A stretch of 64,000 bases of DNA from Streptococcus parasuis (GTDB taxonomy: Bacteria; Bacillota; Bacilli; Lactobacillales; Streptococcaceae). The stretch covers positions 124,001 through 188,000 of the forward strand of contig NZ_AP024276.1 of assembly GCF_021654455.1 (NCBI RefSeq), written 5' to 3'. The first letter of the stretch is position 1. Each line of letters begins with the position of its first letter. Of this stretch, positions 1-9,789 are shown piece after piece. The translations under genes and the position numbers were made by a program. Below the pieces are notes generated by a model that saw only the letters and a program-made list of their open reading frames with translations, was not told the origin of the DNA and did not search any database.

Positions 1-182
1 CTAGCTTCAACTATTTTGGAAATCTTGAAGGCTGAAAATAACGAGAACTGTGTTCGCATCATTAAGCCGAAGATAGAACTCTGTCACTTTCTCATTTCAA
101 AGTGACAGGCTGAAAAGCGCCATTAGTGCTTTTTATTCATCAAGGCACTTAACAACGGATATTTTAGATGTTCGAAGAGTAT
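1..182 (-). repeat. MITE-like intergenic repeat, truncated by window edge
   Basis: This stretch reads as the reverse complement of the repeat at 11843-12038. Shared blocks include the segment around 64-79 that matches the 11930s, and the terminus at 169-182, which mirrors the ATACTCTTCGAAAATC end of the other copy. No ORF is present. The element ends exactly at the stop codon of the hydrolase gene. Its far end lies outside the window. Confidence 0.6.
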
Positions 183-946
183 TAGATAAATTCCTGTTCT
201 TCCAACCATGCTCGAATAACAGAAAGGGTTTTACCTTGAAATTTTCCAGTTGGGTACATATGATCAGCCCCTGTTAGTGAGACTAGAACAGAATTTTTGT
301 AATTATGTGCTGTTTTTCTGGCGATGGCAGAGACAGTCATTTTGTCCTCACTTCCTGTGATGACTAAGACAGGCCCGGTAATGCTACGAAAGTCCACATA
401 GCCTGCTCTGCTTTTATCTAGGAATGGAAAGGCCATTTGTGTGTAAACCTTGCCTGAGTCAGGGACGAGGTTTTGATAGAGCTTTTCTTTTATACTAGGA
501 TCCTGCGCATTGAGGCAGTAAGAAAAGAAGGCTTTTTTATAAGGTGGAATAGGTTTTTTCCAAAATCCCCAGCGAAGAAAATGGGGTAAGAAACTGGCAA
601 GCATGGTTGGATAAAGAGCGAAGATATCAGCAGTTGGGGCAGGGCCCATGAGAATCATGCCAGCAACAGGGGTCCGTTCCGCAACCATTTGGGCTAAGAG
701 ACATCCAAGTGAGTGACCCAGAAGTAAAGGTGGCTCTTCTAGATTTTCGACCAAGGATACCAAGTCATCCACGTAGTCTGTCAAACTAACGTCACCGACT
801 TTTTTGATCCCTTCTTCATAGGGTAAATCGTGATAGCGTAAACTAGGGGTATAGATCTGTAAGCCGGTTTTTTCTAACTGACTAGCAAAGTCTCCCCAGA
901 ATGTGCCATTGCACCAGGTGCCATGTATTAAAACGATGCTTTTCAT
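182..946 (-). CDS. alpha/beta hydrolase
   Basis: A 254-aa single-domain alpha/beta-hydrolase fold protein. The N-terminal strand is followed by an HGTW oxyanion-type motif near residue 8. The nucleophile elbow GHSLG lies near residue 77, and a C-terminal GADHMYP segment supplies the likely catalytic His. There is no signal peptide, so it is probably cytoplasmic. Substrate is unknown; esterase or lipase-like activity is a family-level inference. AGGAG lies just upstream of the ATG. The gene stands alone on the minus strand, and its stop abuts a MITE-like repeat that may carry its transcription end. Confidence 0.85.
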   Translation of the reverse strand: MKSIVLIHGTWCNGTFWGDFASQLEKTGLQIYTPSLRYHDLPYEEGIKKVGDVSLTDYVDDLVSLVENLEEPPLLLGHSLGCLLAQMVAERTPVAGMILMGPAPTADIFALYPTMLASFLPHFLRWGFWKKPIPPYKKAFFSYCLNAQDPSIKEKLYQNLVPDSGKVYTQMAFPFLDKSRAGYVDFRSITGPVLVITGSEDKMTVSAIARKTAHNYKNSVLVSLTGADHMYPTGKFQGKTLSVIRAWLEEQEFI

Positions 947-1105
947 AGGTTTACTCCTGACTTTTTCTTAATTATAGCATGAGAAAAAAACAATTGTTAA
1001 GTATTTGCAACCTATCTGTAATATTTGTTACGTTATTTTAAGCTCTATGCAAGAATTGTTCTATAGGATGGATTGGGTGAAAAAAACTTAAAGGAATCGA
1101 ATAAT

Positions 1106-1687
1106 ATGAACCACCAAATTATCAAAAGATATCTTAAATTAGGGCTATTTGCTCTGTTTATGGGAAATCTGTTTTGGACGGGAACATCCACTATTCTTGC
1201 GGATGACCTAACTGTAAATGATAGACCTTCGTTAGAAATATTAAAAAAGCAGGCTTTAGCAACAAAAGCTGCAGCGAAAAAAAGAGCTGAAGAAGCAGCA
1301 TTAGCTACAAATATGGTTTCAGAGGTGAAGGTTGAATATACATCCAATACTTACCCAGCAGGTCAATGTACATGGGGAGCAAAAGAAATGGCTCCATGGG
1401 TTGGGAACTATTGGGGAAATGCTGGAGATTGGGCGGCCAGTGCAGCTTCATTAGGCTATGAAGTTGGAACAATACCAAAAGTTGGCGCAATTGCAGTCTG
1501 GACAGATGAAAATGGTGGCTACGGGCATGTTGCCTATGTGACAGATGTGGCTACCGATGGTCAAATTCAAGTCACTGAGTCAAACTATAATGGATCCTAT
1601 TATCCAAGTAATATTCGAGGTTTCTTTGATCCGACAAAAACCAGTGAGGGAACGGTAAGTTATATTTATCCCCCTGCTGGAGTGTGA
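1106..1687 (+). CDS. secreted CHAP-domain peptidoglycan hydrolase
   Basis: About 193 aa. A basic N-terminus and hydrophobic stretch (residues 7-32) form a signal peptide ending near ILA-DD. A short Ala/Lys-rich helical linker follows, then a CHAP domain with the catalytic Cys in GQCTWG and the His in GYGHVAYV. CHAP enzymes are amidases or endopeptidases that cleave peptidoglycan in cell separation or remodelling. The start at 1106 is chosen because AAGGAA (1091-1096) lies at proper distance; an upstream in-frame GTG at 1073 would add 11 non-signal residues. No choline- or SH3-type binding domain is present, so wall targeting is unclear. The gene is monocistronic, with a terminator downstream. 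Confidence 0.88.
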   Translation: MNHQIIKRYLKLGLFALFMGNLFWTGTSTILADDLTVNDRPSLEILKKQALATKAAAKKRAEEAALATNMVSEVKVEYTSNTYPAGQCTWGAKEMAPWVGNYWGNAGDWAASAASLGYEVGTIPKVGAIAVWTDENGGYGHVAYVTDVATDGQIQVTESNYNGSYYPSNIRGFFDPTKTSEGTVSYIYPPAGV

Positions 1688-1766
1688 AACTGCAAGATTT
1701 TTGTCAATGAAAAAGGTTTGGCTTCTTTGAATATCATCTCAAAGTATAAAACTAATAACACAAGAT

Positions 1767-1822
1767 AAAACTACCTCCATGGGTGCGACCGAATATGGTT
1801 AAATCCAAGGGGGTAGTTTTTG
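1767..1822 (+). terminator. Rho-independent terminator after CHAP gene
   Basis: An inverted repeat pairs AAAACTACC (from 1767) with GGTAGTTTTT (ending near 1821), with a long loop and a T-run. It separates the CHAP gene from the LacI-family regulator. Confidence 0.7.
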
Positions 1823-1866
1823 TATACAAATCTTACTTATTTTTAATAAATATATATTGAAAGGGC

Positions 1867-1917
1867 TTTACTTTTTAGTGGTCAATAGTATATAATAACA
1901 ATAAGAAAACGTTTGCA
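1867..1917 (+). promoter_or_regulatory. Promoter and LacI/CcpA-type operator of the regulator gene
   Basis: TTTACT (1867-1872) and TATAAT (1891-1896) with an 18-bp spacer form a promoter. AGAAAACGTTTGCA (1904-1917) sits at the likely transcription start. The same 14-mer recurs before apuA at 3017-3030. It fits both the MalR/LacI operator class and a catabolite-response element. Location over the start site suggests autorepression. Confidence 0.65.
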
Positions 1918-1949
1918 CTTTATGGCTTTGAAATCTAAAGGGGAGAAAT

Positions 1950-2897
1950 ATGACGACGTTGGCGGATGTGGCGAAAAGGGCCAATGTTTCAAAGATGACT
2001 GTTTCTAGGGTTCTGAATCATCCGGAACTTGTCACAGAAGAGTTAAAACAAATGGTCCAATTAGCGATGAAAGAGTTAGACTATCAACCAAATGTTGTAG
2101 CAAAAGCCCTTGCTCAACAACGGACATTGACAGTTCAAGTTATCATTCTAGAGGAGATGGAGATTGTAGAGCCTTACTATGCCGAATTGATCGCAGGGAT
2201 TGCTCTTGGATTGAGTGAAAAAAATTACACGATGCAAATTGTGACCGAAAAGCACCAAGTAACAGACCAATGTGATGGTTATATCGTTACTGGCGCACGG
2301 ACTTCAGACTATAGTTGGCTGAAAAGTTTGAATAAACCAGTAGTACTTTTTGGAGAGAATCGAGCAGGGATACCTTTTGTTGATACACAGAATAAAGAGG
2401 CAACCTATCAAGCCAGTAGATTTGCAACAAGAAAAGGATATCATCAAGTTGTATTTGTGGGAATCGATTTAACAGATACTTTTGCTCAAGCTAGAGAAGC
2501 TGGATACTTAGAGGCTATGGATGAGTTAGGTCAAAAACCAAGGGTTTACCGATTAGAAAATCGGTCAAGGATAGCAGAAAAGTTCATTACACAATTTAAT
2601 AAGTTAATGCCGAATACATGCTTTATCTGTGCCTCAGACCGAATAGCTTTGGGAATTGCTCGAGGATTAATGAATATGTCAAGGAATGTACCTGAAGATT
2701 ACGGGATTATTGGGTTTGATGGAATATTTATTGATCGAGTTTCTAATCCACAGTTGACAACGATGAAACAACCCTTTCGTCAAATGGGAAGAATTAGTGT
2801 TAGCCAGTTGATGCACTTGGTTGAAGGACGGGAATTGAAAGAATACAAACGGTATTGTCAAGCGAGTTTAGTCGAGAGAGAGAGCACTCGGTCTTAA
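1950..2897 (+). CDS. LacI/GalR-family sugar-responsive repressor (MalR-like)
   Basis: A 315-aa protein with a textbook LacI N-terminus: helix-turn-helix with TLADVAKRANVS and VSRVLNHP, then the hinge helix around residues 45-57. A periplasmic-binding-protein-like effector domain follows (about 60-315), with the family signature IIGFDG near residue 250. It likely senses a maltooligosaccharide or related sugar and controls starch or glycogen utilisation. It lies directly upstream of apuA, and the two promoters share an identical 14-bp operator, which supports control of apuA and autoregulation. GGGGAG precedes the ATG. Ligand is inferred from context only. Confidence 0.88.
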   Translation: MTTLADVAKRANVSKMTVSRVLNHPELVTEELKQMVQLAMKELDYQPNVVAKALAQQRTLTVQVIILEEMEIVEPYYAELIAGIALGLSEKNYTMQIVTEKHQVTDQCDGYIVTGARTSDYSWLKSLNKPVVLFGENRAGIPFVDTQNKEATYQASRFATRKGYHQVVFVGIDLTDTFAQAREAGYLEAMDELGQKPRVYRLENRSRIAEKFITQFNKLMPNTCFICASDRIALGIARGLMNMSRNVPEDYGIIGFDGIFIDRVSNPQLTTMKQPFRQMGRISVSQLMHLVEGRELKEYKRYCQASLVERESTRS

Positions 2898-3016
2898 CAA
2901 TTAAAAATTTTCATAAATAGGGAATTGTCCAAAGTACAGTTAGAAACTATCTAACAATAAGTTCCAGCGGCACAACTCCTTTATTTTTTAAGCAAAACTG
3001 TTACCGCTAACAATTA

Positions 3017-3055
3017 AGAAAACGTTTGCAAAGAAACAGCTGTTTTTTATATACT
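3017..3055 (+). promoter_or_regulatory. apuA promoter overlapped by LacI/CcpA operator
   Basis: TTGCAA (3026-3031), an 18-bp spacer and TATACT (3050-3055) form a promoter. AGAAAACGTTTGCA (3017-3030) overlaps the -35 box, so a bound repressor would block RNA polymerase. The same 14-mer lies at the start site of the regulator gene (1904-1917). CcpA cre function is an alternative or additional reading. Confidence 0.65.
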
Positions 3056-3088
3056 ATTATTATATTAGACATACCAAAGGAGAATGGA

Positions 3089-6000
3089 ATGAATAGAAAA
3101 CGTTTGCGTGTAGCAAAGAAATCACCAATGTTTGAAAAAAAGGTTATTTTTGGGATACGTAAGTTCACGGTGGGTGTTGCATCAGTCGGTATTGCAACAG
3201 CTTTTTTGATATCCGGAACTGGTCAATTAGTTAAAGCAGAGGAAGTAGCAACTCCCTCCACAGAAATAACAGCTCCCGTTAATACAGATCAAACGTCAGA
3301 TGTTGATGCTACTGCATCAGTCGCTGGCAGTGAGTTGGTTGAAGAGGTTGCAACTTCTGACACAACTGCTACAGAGGCATCAACGCTAGTTGCTGAAGCA
3401 GGTGAAGCTTTCGATGCACAATTAAATACAGCATCAGTAGAAAATGTTGCAACTGCAACAGAAACAACTACATTGTCCACCCCAGCAGAAGCGCCAATTG
3501 AAGAAGGTAGTATTCGTCTGCACTTTGAAAATGTAGACGAAACAGTACCAGAAAGTCAAGGTTTGTGGACTTGGGGAGGAGTTGAAACACCATCTGATGG
3601 AAATAAATGGCCAACTGATACGGTGAATTTCTCAAGTAACCAAGTGGATGACTTCGGCCATTATGTTGATATTAAAAAATCTGAGACACCAGGCACAATC
3701 GGTTATTTGGTCCTTAAAGATGGGGAAAAAATAACAGAATCGGACCAAAAAGTGGAGCTTCTTGTTCCGGAACAAAATGAGGCTTGGATTGCTAGCGATT
3801 ATACTGTTTCTAGCTATGAGCCACTCAAGGATGACAATGTTCTCCGCATCAATTACACACGTGAAGACAACAATTATGATGGTTGGGGCGTATGGACTTG
3901 GGGAGATACGACTGAAGCAAGTAGCGGCTGGCCAGCAGGTGCCGTTGATTTTAAAGTTGGGAAATACGGTGCTTATGTTGACATTCCCCTATCGAATGGT
4001 TTAGATTCTAAGCTTGAATTTCTACTAATCAATCAGAATAATCCAGATCTTGCTGGCAATAAATCGATTGATTTAGCTTTTGCAGATCGTAAACGGCATA
4101 GCCAAATTTTCCTTCGAAACGGTGACGACAAAGTTTACACAAATCCATATTTTATCGAAGAGAAAGTAGAATTAGATACAAGTAAAGCTACTCCGGGTAC
4201 AAAAAATGTGACTGTTGAGGCTAGTAGCAAAGCTCCATTCAACTACAATGAGAGCGGCTTGGTATCTGTAACTGTCACCAACCCTGAAAATGCTGAGATT
4301 GTCAAAATGGAAGTCGATACAAGCGCCATCGGCGGAGGTCTTGTGCCAATCTCTACTGAGCTCAATCGTGTGACCATTAAAGCGACGTCTAGCACAGCGC
4401 CAGGGACCTATAGTCTTCCTGTAAAAGTCTATGATAAAGACAATGGTTACTACGAAACAAAATTGGATGTGACCGTTACAGAGCGCATTAAGGCAGAAGG
4501 TGAAAAAGACTGGGACGAGCAAGTCATCTACTTCATGATGACCGACCGTTTCTACAATGGAGACACCAGCAATGATCAGGTGGTTGACGGAGACGTGACC
4601 AATCCTCGCGGTCTTTACCAAGGCGGTGACTTCAAAGGAGTGACAGCCAAGCTGGATTACTTGAAAGAATTGGGTGTAGATTCTATCTGGTTGACACCAA
4701 TTGTTGAAAATATTCCACAGAATGTTGGCAGCGTAAAAGATGGAGAGTACTATGCTTACCATGGTTATTGGGCATCCAATTTTGAGAAACTAAATCCGCA
4801 TTTGGGAAGTTTAGCTGATTTCCATGAATTGATTGATGCCGCAGCCGAAAAAGGCATCAATATTATTGTTGACGTGGTACTTAACCATGCTGGCTATGGT
4901 ACAGAAGAAACCTTTGCAGGTATGGTACGGACTAAGGAAGAAGATAAGCAGGGAGATGACCAATTAGGCTCATTATCTGGTTTACCAGACTTCAAGACAG
5001 AAGAAGCTACCGTTCGCAATCAGTTGGTTGCTTGGCAGGCATCTTGGTTGGAACGCTCAACAACTGCTAAAGGTAATTCAATCTATGGTTTCCGTGTCGA
5101 TACAGTCAAACACGTTGATGATACCACATGGCAACATTTCAAAAATGAATTGGTGGATAGAGACCCTGACTTCCACTTGATTGGAGAAACATGGGGAGCT
5201 AACTATAAAGATACCAAGGGTGACTTGGGAATCGGTACGATGGACAGCTTGTTGGACTTTGGCTTCAAGGATATCGCCAAGTATTTAGTCAATGGTCAAC
5301 TGAAAGCAGCTGGAAAAGAGCTAGAAGAACGTAGCAAGGTTCTGACTAGCGCAGCTTCTCTGGGTCAATTCTTGGGCAGTCATGACGAAGATGGTTTCCT
5401 TTACAGTCTCGGTGGCGCAGAAAAAGAAGGAAATCTGGATAAACTGAAATTGGCTGCTAGTCTCTTGATTACTGCTAAAGGTCAGCCAGTCATCTACTAC
5501 GGTGAAGAATTAGGTCAATCTGGACAAAACAACTGGCCAGTTTATGACAACCGGTACGATTTCGATTGGAGTAAGGTAGAGACAAGTGACATAGAGGACC
5601 ATTACCAAAAATTGTTGGCTTTCCGTAATGCCAATTCAACATTGCTCTCACGTGGTGATACAACAACACTTGCTGGAAATGATAGCCAAGGTTGGCTTAT
5701 CAGCAAACGCAGTTACCAAGATCAAGCTGCCTATCTTGTCTTCTCAACCAATACCGAGAACAAGGAAATGGCGATTGAAGTATCTGGTAAAGATGTGGTT
5801 GTTACAGATGCCTACACAGGAAAATCTTATCAAGCTATCGAGAAAGACGGTAAATGGGTTGTTCAGGTCGAACTTCCAACTATCGGTCAAGGTGGCACCA
5901 TGCTCCTTCAGACAGAAGCAGGTGACATCGTCAATGCAAGTGTGCAAGGAGCAACTGAAGAACCAATTGAAGCAGGCTACTTCCGTGTTCACTTTAAAAC

Positions 6001-9000
6001 TCTACCATCTGATAATTTATCTAGCTTAGGTTTATGGACATGGGATGATGTCGAAAAACAATCGTCAGATGTTGGTGCTTGGCCAACGGGTGCAACCAAT
6101 TTCAGTACCGCTAAACAGGATGACTATGGCTATTATCTGGACATCAAGATGAAAGATGAAACAGCTAGCAAGATTAGTCTTTTGATTAATAACACTTCTG
6201 GTGAGAACATCACAGGTGATAAGACCATTGAACGGATTAGCACCAAGATGAATGAAGTTTGGTTTGATGAAAACTATCAACTCAGCCTCTATCAACCACT
6301 CAAAGAAGGCTATATCCGTATCAATTACTTCCGTACAGATGGCGATTATGACCAAAAAGGTCTCTGGATCTGGGGAGATGTGACTGATGTTGCCTTGGGT
6401 GATTGGCCAAATGGTATTGATTTTGAAAACCAAGGCAAGTATGGTGCCTATATCGATGTCAAATTGACAGATTTACCAAGTACCATTGGCTTCCTGCTAT
6501 TGGATGAAAGCAAGTCAGGAGATGATGTGAAGATTCAGCAGAAAGATTATAGCTTTAAAGATTTGAAAAATCAGACACAAATCTTCCTCAAGGATGATGA
6601 TGCGACTATTTACACCAACCCTTATTTTGTCAATAATGTCCGTGTGACAGGTGTTTCTCATGTTAGCCTAACAGCTCTAGAAGCAGCCTTTACAACGCTT
6701 GAAGGTGCGGATAAGGATAGCATCTTGGAGAAATTGTCTGTAACAGATAAAAATGGCCAGACAGTTGCTGTGACGGACCTTGTCTTGGATCTTACTAGCA
6801 ACAAGGTGCGAGTCCTCGGGGATTTCAACCAAGAAAATGCGGGCTATACCCTCAAATATGGCAATGATAGCTTCACAACAACTATGAGCTGGCAATTGAA
6901 GGATGAGCTCTATGCTTATGATGGAGAACTTGGTGCGCGTGTGCGTCAGGCTGGTAGTGTCGTTGATATGACTCTCTGGTCTCCAAGTGCAGACAGTGTA
7001 GCAGTTGTTCTTTATGATAAGGATGACCAATCTAAGGTGGTCGGTAAATTAGCCATGACCAAGGGCGATAAAGGACAATGGGATCTTGAATTGAATGGTC
7101 AATCAGGTCTTGGTATTTCGGACTATCGTGGTTACTACTACCATTATGAAATCACTCGTGGGGATCAATCTGTTCTTGTTTTAGATCCATATGCTAAGTC
7201 TTTAGCTGAGTGGAATAGTGATTTGGCAGATACAGATCCATCTTATCGTATTGCAAAAGCTGCGATTGTGGATCCATCAGAAGTTGGTCCAAGTGATTTG
7301 AACTATGCCACAATTCCTAACTTCAATCAGCGTGAAGATGCGATTATCTATGAAGCACATGTTCGTGACTTCACATCAGATCCTGCTATTTCCGATGAAT
7401 TGACAGCTCAGTTCGGCACCTTTGCAGCCTTTGCAGAACGTCTCAGCTACCTAAAAGAACTGGGTGTGACCCATATTCAACTGCTCCCAGTTATGAGCTA
7501 CTATTTTGTCAATGAATTGAAAAATGCAGAGCGGATGAGTGAGTATGCATCAAGCAACAGCAACTATAACTGGGGTTATGATCCACAGAGCTACTTTGCC
7601 TTTACAGGTATGTATTCTACAGATCCGACAGATCCAATGAAACGCATCGAAGAGTTCAAAAACCTGGTCAATGAAATTCACAAACAAGGCATGGGTGTGA
7701 TTTTGGATGTGGTGTATAATCACACTTCTAAGACTTTCTTATTTGAAGATTTAGAGCCAAACTATTATCACTTCATGGAGGCAGATGGTACGGCTAAATC
7801 AAGCTTTGGTGGTGGTCGTCTGGGAACCACTCACTACATGAGCCGTCGTGTCTTAGTTGATTCCATCAAGTATCTTGTGGACGAGTTTAAGGTAGATGGT
7901 TTCCGTTTCGATATGATGGGGGACCATGATGCCGAAGCAATTGAGCTGGCCTTTACTGAAGCTCAAAAACTCAATCCAAACATTATTATGCTTGGTGAAG
8001 GATGGAGAACCTTTACAGGTGATGCCAATCAGCCTGTTCAGCCAGCGGACCAAGACTGGATGAGTTCAACAGATACTGTTGCGGTATTCTCAGATGAAAT
8101 TCGCAATACACTTAAATCTGGTTATCCAAACGAAGGTCAGCCAGCCTTTATCACAGGCGGTGCTAAGAGTGTTGAGTCTGTCTTTAATAACATCAAGGCA
8201 CAACCAGGCAACTTCTTGGCAGACGATCCAGGTGATGTGATCCAGTATATTGCTGCGCATGATAACTTGACGCTCTTTGATATCATCGCTCAGTCCATCA
8301 AGAAGGATCCATCAATCGCTGAAAATTACACTGAAATTCACCAACGTCAACGTTTGGGTAACTTGCTAGTCTTGACTGCTCAAGGGACACCGTTTATCCA
8401 TTCTGGTCAGGAGTATGGACGGACCAAACAGTTCCGCCATCCTGATTACAAGAACCCAGTTACAGAGGACAAGGTACCAAACAAGGCGCATTTGTTGACC
8501 AATGCAGATGGAACGCCATTTGACTATCCATACTACATTCATGACTCTTACGATTCATCTGATGCAGTCAACAAGTTTGACTGGACCAAAGCGACAGATG
8601 ATGCGCTCTATCCAGAGAATACCCGTACTCAGGCCTTTACAAAAGGATTGATTGCCTTGCGCAAATCAACAGATGCCTTCCGTTTGGGAACAAAAGAAGA
8701 AGTTGAACAGAAGGTTAGCTTGATTTCAATTCCAGGTCAAAATGGCATTGCTAAAAATGATGTGGTCATTGCCTATCAAACCATTGCAAGCAACGGTGAT
8801 CGCTATGCTGTCTTTGTCAATGCTGACAGTAAAGAACGTAGTTTTGTTCTTTCAGATATTTACAAAGACTTACTGCAGGGTCAAGTACTGGTTGATGGTG
8901 AACGTGCAGGTGTAGAAGCATTGTCTGATTTAGTGGGTGTCGAATTGACTGATAGCGCAGTTGTTCTTGCACCTTTGACTGCAACAGTGATTCGTTTGCC

Positions 9001-9490
9001 TTATATCATCACAGAAGTTCCAGATACAGCACCTACTGCTGAAGAAAAACCAACCCTAGACTTTACTACGAAAGAACGTACAGAAGAATCTGTCCTTCCG
9101 ATTGCAGAGGAAGTTCGCTATGATGCAACTCTTGCAAAAGGTCAATCTTATGTGCTTCAAGAAGGTAAGGCAGGTAAGAGAGTCTTGGTTTATCAAGATG
9201 TCTTAGTTGACGGCAAGGTGATTGCTACTAACTTGTTATCAGAATCAGTTGTAGATGGTGAGGCACGGATTGTTGTTAAGGGTAGTATGGAGGCTAAGGA
9301 TGTGGTAGAAAAACCAAGTCTTTCTACTCCAACAGCTCAAGTGTCTGAACAAACCACAAGTGCATCAAACAAAGAAAGCCTACCAGCTACAGGTGACCGA
9401 CAAAGTGATTTGGCACTTCTAGGTCTCGGACTTGCTGGACTTGGTTTGACAGTTGCTGCACAAGGAAGAAACAAAAAATCAGAAGAATAG
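3089..9490 (+). CDS. apuA: Cell-wall-anchored bifunctional amylopullulanase
   Basis: 2133 aa from the ATG at 3089 (AAAGGAG upstream); an earlier in-frame TTG lies inside the operator and is rejected. Order: YSIRK-like signal with FGIRKFTVG near residue 30, a Thr/Ala-rich linker, two starch-binding CBM41-like modules with WTWG motifs, a GH13 alpha-amylase unit (from about 473), and a second CBM41 pair (from about 960). A pullulanase GH13 unit with YNWGYDP near 1491 follows, then a LPATG sortase signal near 2098, a hydrophobic span and a basic tail. It should cleave alpha-1,4 and alpha-1,6 bonds of glycogen or starch at the surface. S. suis ApuA has been linked to adhesion; that role is literature knowledge, not visible here. 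Confidence 0.95.
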   Translation: MNRKRLRVAKKSPMFEKKVIFGIRKFTVGVASVGIATAFLISGTGQLVKAEEVATPSTEITAPVNTDQTSDVDATASVAGSELVEEVATSDTTATEASTLVAEAGEAFDAQLNTASVENVATATETTTLSTPAEAPIEEGSIRLHFENVDETVPESQGLWTWGGVETPSDGNKWPTDTVNFSSNQVDDFGHYVDIKKSETPGTIGYLVLKDGEKITESDQKVELLVPEQNEAWIASDYTVSSYEPLKDDNVLRINYTREDNNYDGWGVWTWGDTTEASSGWPAGAVDFKVGKYGAYVDIPLSNGLDSKLEFLLINQNNPDLAGNKSIDLAFADRKRHSQIFLRNGDDKVYTNPYFIEEKVELDTSKATPGTKNVTVEASSKAPFNYNESGLVSVTVTNPENAEIVKMEVDTSAIGGGLVPISTELNRVTIKATSSTAPGTYSLPVKVYDKDNGYYETKLDVTVTERIKAEGEKDWDEQVIYFMMTDRFYNGDTSNDQVVDGDVTNPRGLYQGGDFKGVTAKLDYLKELGVDSIWLTPIVENIPQNVGSVKDGEYYAYHGYWASNFEKLNPHLGSLADFHELIDAAAEKGINIIVDVVLNHAGYGTEETFAGMVRTKEEDKQGDDQLGSLSGLPDFKTEEATVRNQLVAWQASWLERSTTAKGNSIYGFRVDTVKHVDDTTWQHFKNELVDRDPDFHLIGETWGANYKDTKGDLGIGTMDSLLDFGFKDIAKYLVNGQLKAAGKELEERSKVLTSAASLGQFLGSHDEDGFLYSLGGAEKEGNLDKLKLAASLLITAKGQPVIYYGEELGQSGQNNWPVYDNRYDFDWSKVETSDIEDHYQKLLAFRNANSTLLSRGDTTTLAGNDSQGWLISKRSYQDQAAYLVFSTNTENKEMAIEVSGKDVVVTDAYTGKSYQAIEKDGKWVVQVELPTIGQGGTMLLQTEAGDIVNASVQGATEEPIEAGYFRVHFKTLPSDNLSSLGLWTWDDVEKQSSDVGAWPTGATNFSTAKQDDYGYYLDIKMKDETASKISLLINNTSGENITGDKTIERISTKMNEVWFDENYQLSLYQPLKEGYIRINYFRTDGDYDQKGLWIWGDVTDVALGDWPNGIDFENQGKYGAYIDVKLTDLPSTIGFLLLDESKSGDDVKIQQKDYSFKDLKNQTQIFLKDDDATIYTNPYFVNNVRVTGVSHVSLTALEAAFTTLEGADKDSILEKLSVTDKNGQTVAVTDLVLDLTSNKVRVLGDFNQENAGYTLKYGNDSFTTTMSWQLKDELYAYDGELGARVRQAGSVVDMTLWSPSADSVAVVLYDKDDQSKVVGKLAMTKGDKGQWDLELNGQSGLGISDYRGYYYHYEITRGDQSVLVLDPYAKSLAEWNSDLADTDPSYRIAKAAIVDPSEVGPSDLNYATIPNFNQREDAIIYEAHVRDFTSDPAISDELTAQFGTFAAFAERLSYLKELGVTHIQLLPVMSYYFVNELKNAERMSEYASSNSNYNWGYDPQSYFAFTGMYSTDPTDPMKRIEEFKNLVNEIHKQGMGVILDVVYNHTSKTFLFEDLEPNYYHFMEADGTAKSSFGGGRLGTTHYMSRRVLVDSIKYLVDEFKVDGFRFDMMGDHDAEAIELAFTEAQKLNPNIIMLGEGWRTFTGDANQPVQPADQDWMSSTDTVAVFSDEIRNTLKSGYPNEGQPAFITGGAKSVESVFNNIKAQPGNFLADDPGDVIQYIAAHDNLTLFDIIAQSIKKDPSIAENYTEIHQRQRLGNLLVLTAQGTPFIHSGQEYGRTKQFRHPDYKNPVTEDKVPNKAHLLTNADGTPFDYPYYIHDSYDSSDAVNKFDWTKATDDALYPENTRTQAFTKGLIALRKSTDAFRLGTKEEVEQKVSLISIPGQNGIAKNDVVIAYQTIASNGDRYAVFVNADSKERSFVLSDIYKDLLQGQVLVDGERAGVEALSDLVGVELTDSAVVLAPLTATVIRLPYIITEVPDTAPTAEEKPTLDFTTKERTEESVLPIAEEVRYDATLAKGQSYVLQEGKAGKRVLVYQDVLVDGKVIATNLLSESVVDGEARIVVKGSMEAKDVVEKPSLSTPTAQVSEQTTSASNKESLPATGDRQSDLALLGLGLAGLGLTVAAQGRNKKSEE

Positions 9491-9574
9491 TATTCTTCGG
9501 TCGTAACAATAGTTTTTACAGTTTTTGGGAAAAGCTCAAAATGTAGTAAAATTATTGAGATAGACCACATTATA

Positions 9575-9626
9575 AAACGCATAGAATCAAAGGTTTAGTA
9601 ACGCAATGATTCTATGCGTTTTTTTA
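9575..9626 (+). terminator. apuA terminator
   Basis: A perfect 15-bp stem pairs AAACGCATAGAATCA (9575-9589) with TGATTCTATGCGTTT (9607-9621). The loop is 17 nt and a T-run follows. It is strong and intrinsic. Confidence 0.9.
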
Positions 9627-9737
9627 ATGAAGAATTTACTTAGATTTCAAAAATTGTAATTTGTTTCATACATTTATTGATTCCCCTTCTCTCAAAAAAA
9701 TTTCGTTATATAGAAACAAGAATATTCTGACAGACAT

Positions 9738-9759
9738 AGAAAACGCTTTATGGTATAAT
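9738..9759 (+). promoter_or_regulatory. tkt -10 box with cre-like site
   Basis: TATAAT at 9754-9759 precedes the transketolase gene. AGAAAACGCTTTAT at 9738-9751 resembles a CcpA cre and lies in the spacer region. No convincing -35 hexamer is at 17 bp. Confidence 0.45.
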
Positions 9760-9789
9760 GAAAACATGACTTTATAAAAGGAGAAAAAC

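Noticed and set aside
1018..1033. WalR/VicR box upstream of the CHAP gene
   Set aside because: TGTAAT and TGTTAC occur near 1018 but with a 3-bp spacer instead of the 5-bp spacing of known sites.
4172..4762. Long antisense frames inside apuA
   Set aside because: They are shadows of a biased codon pattern in a large gene; no start signals or known domain.
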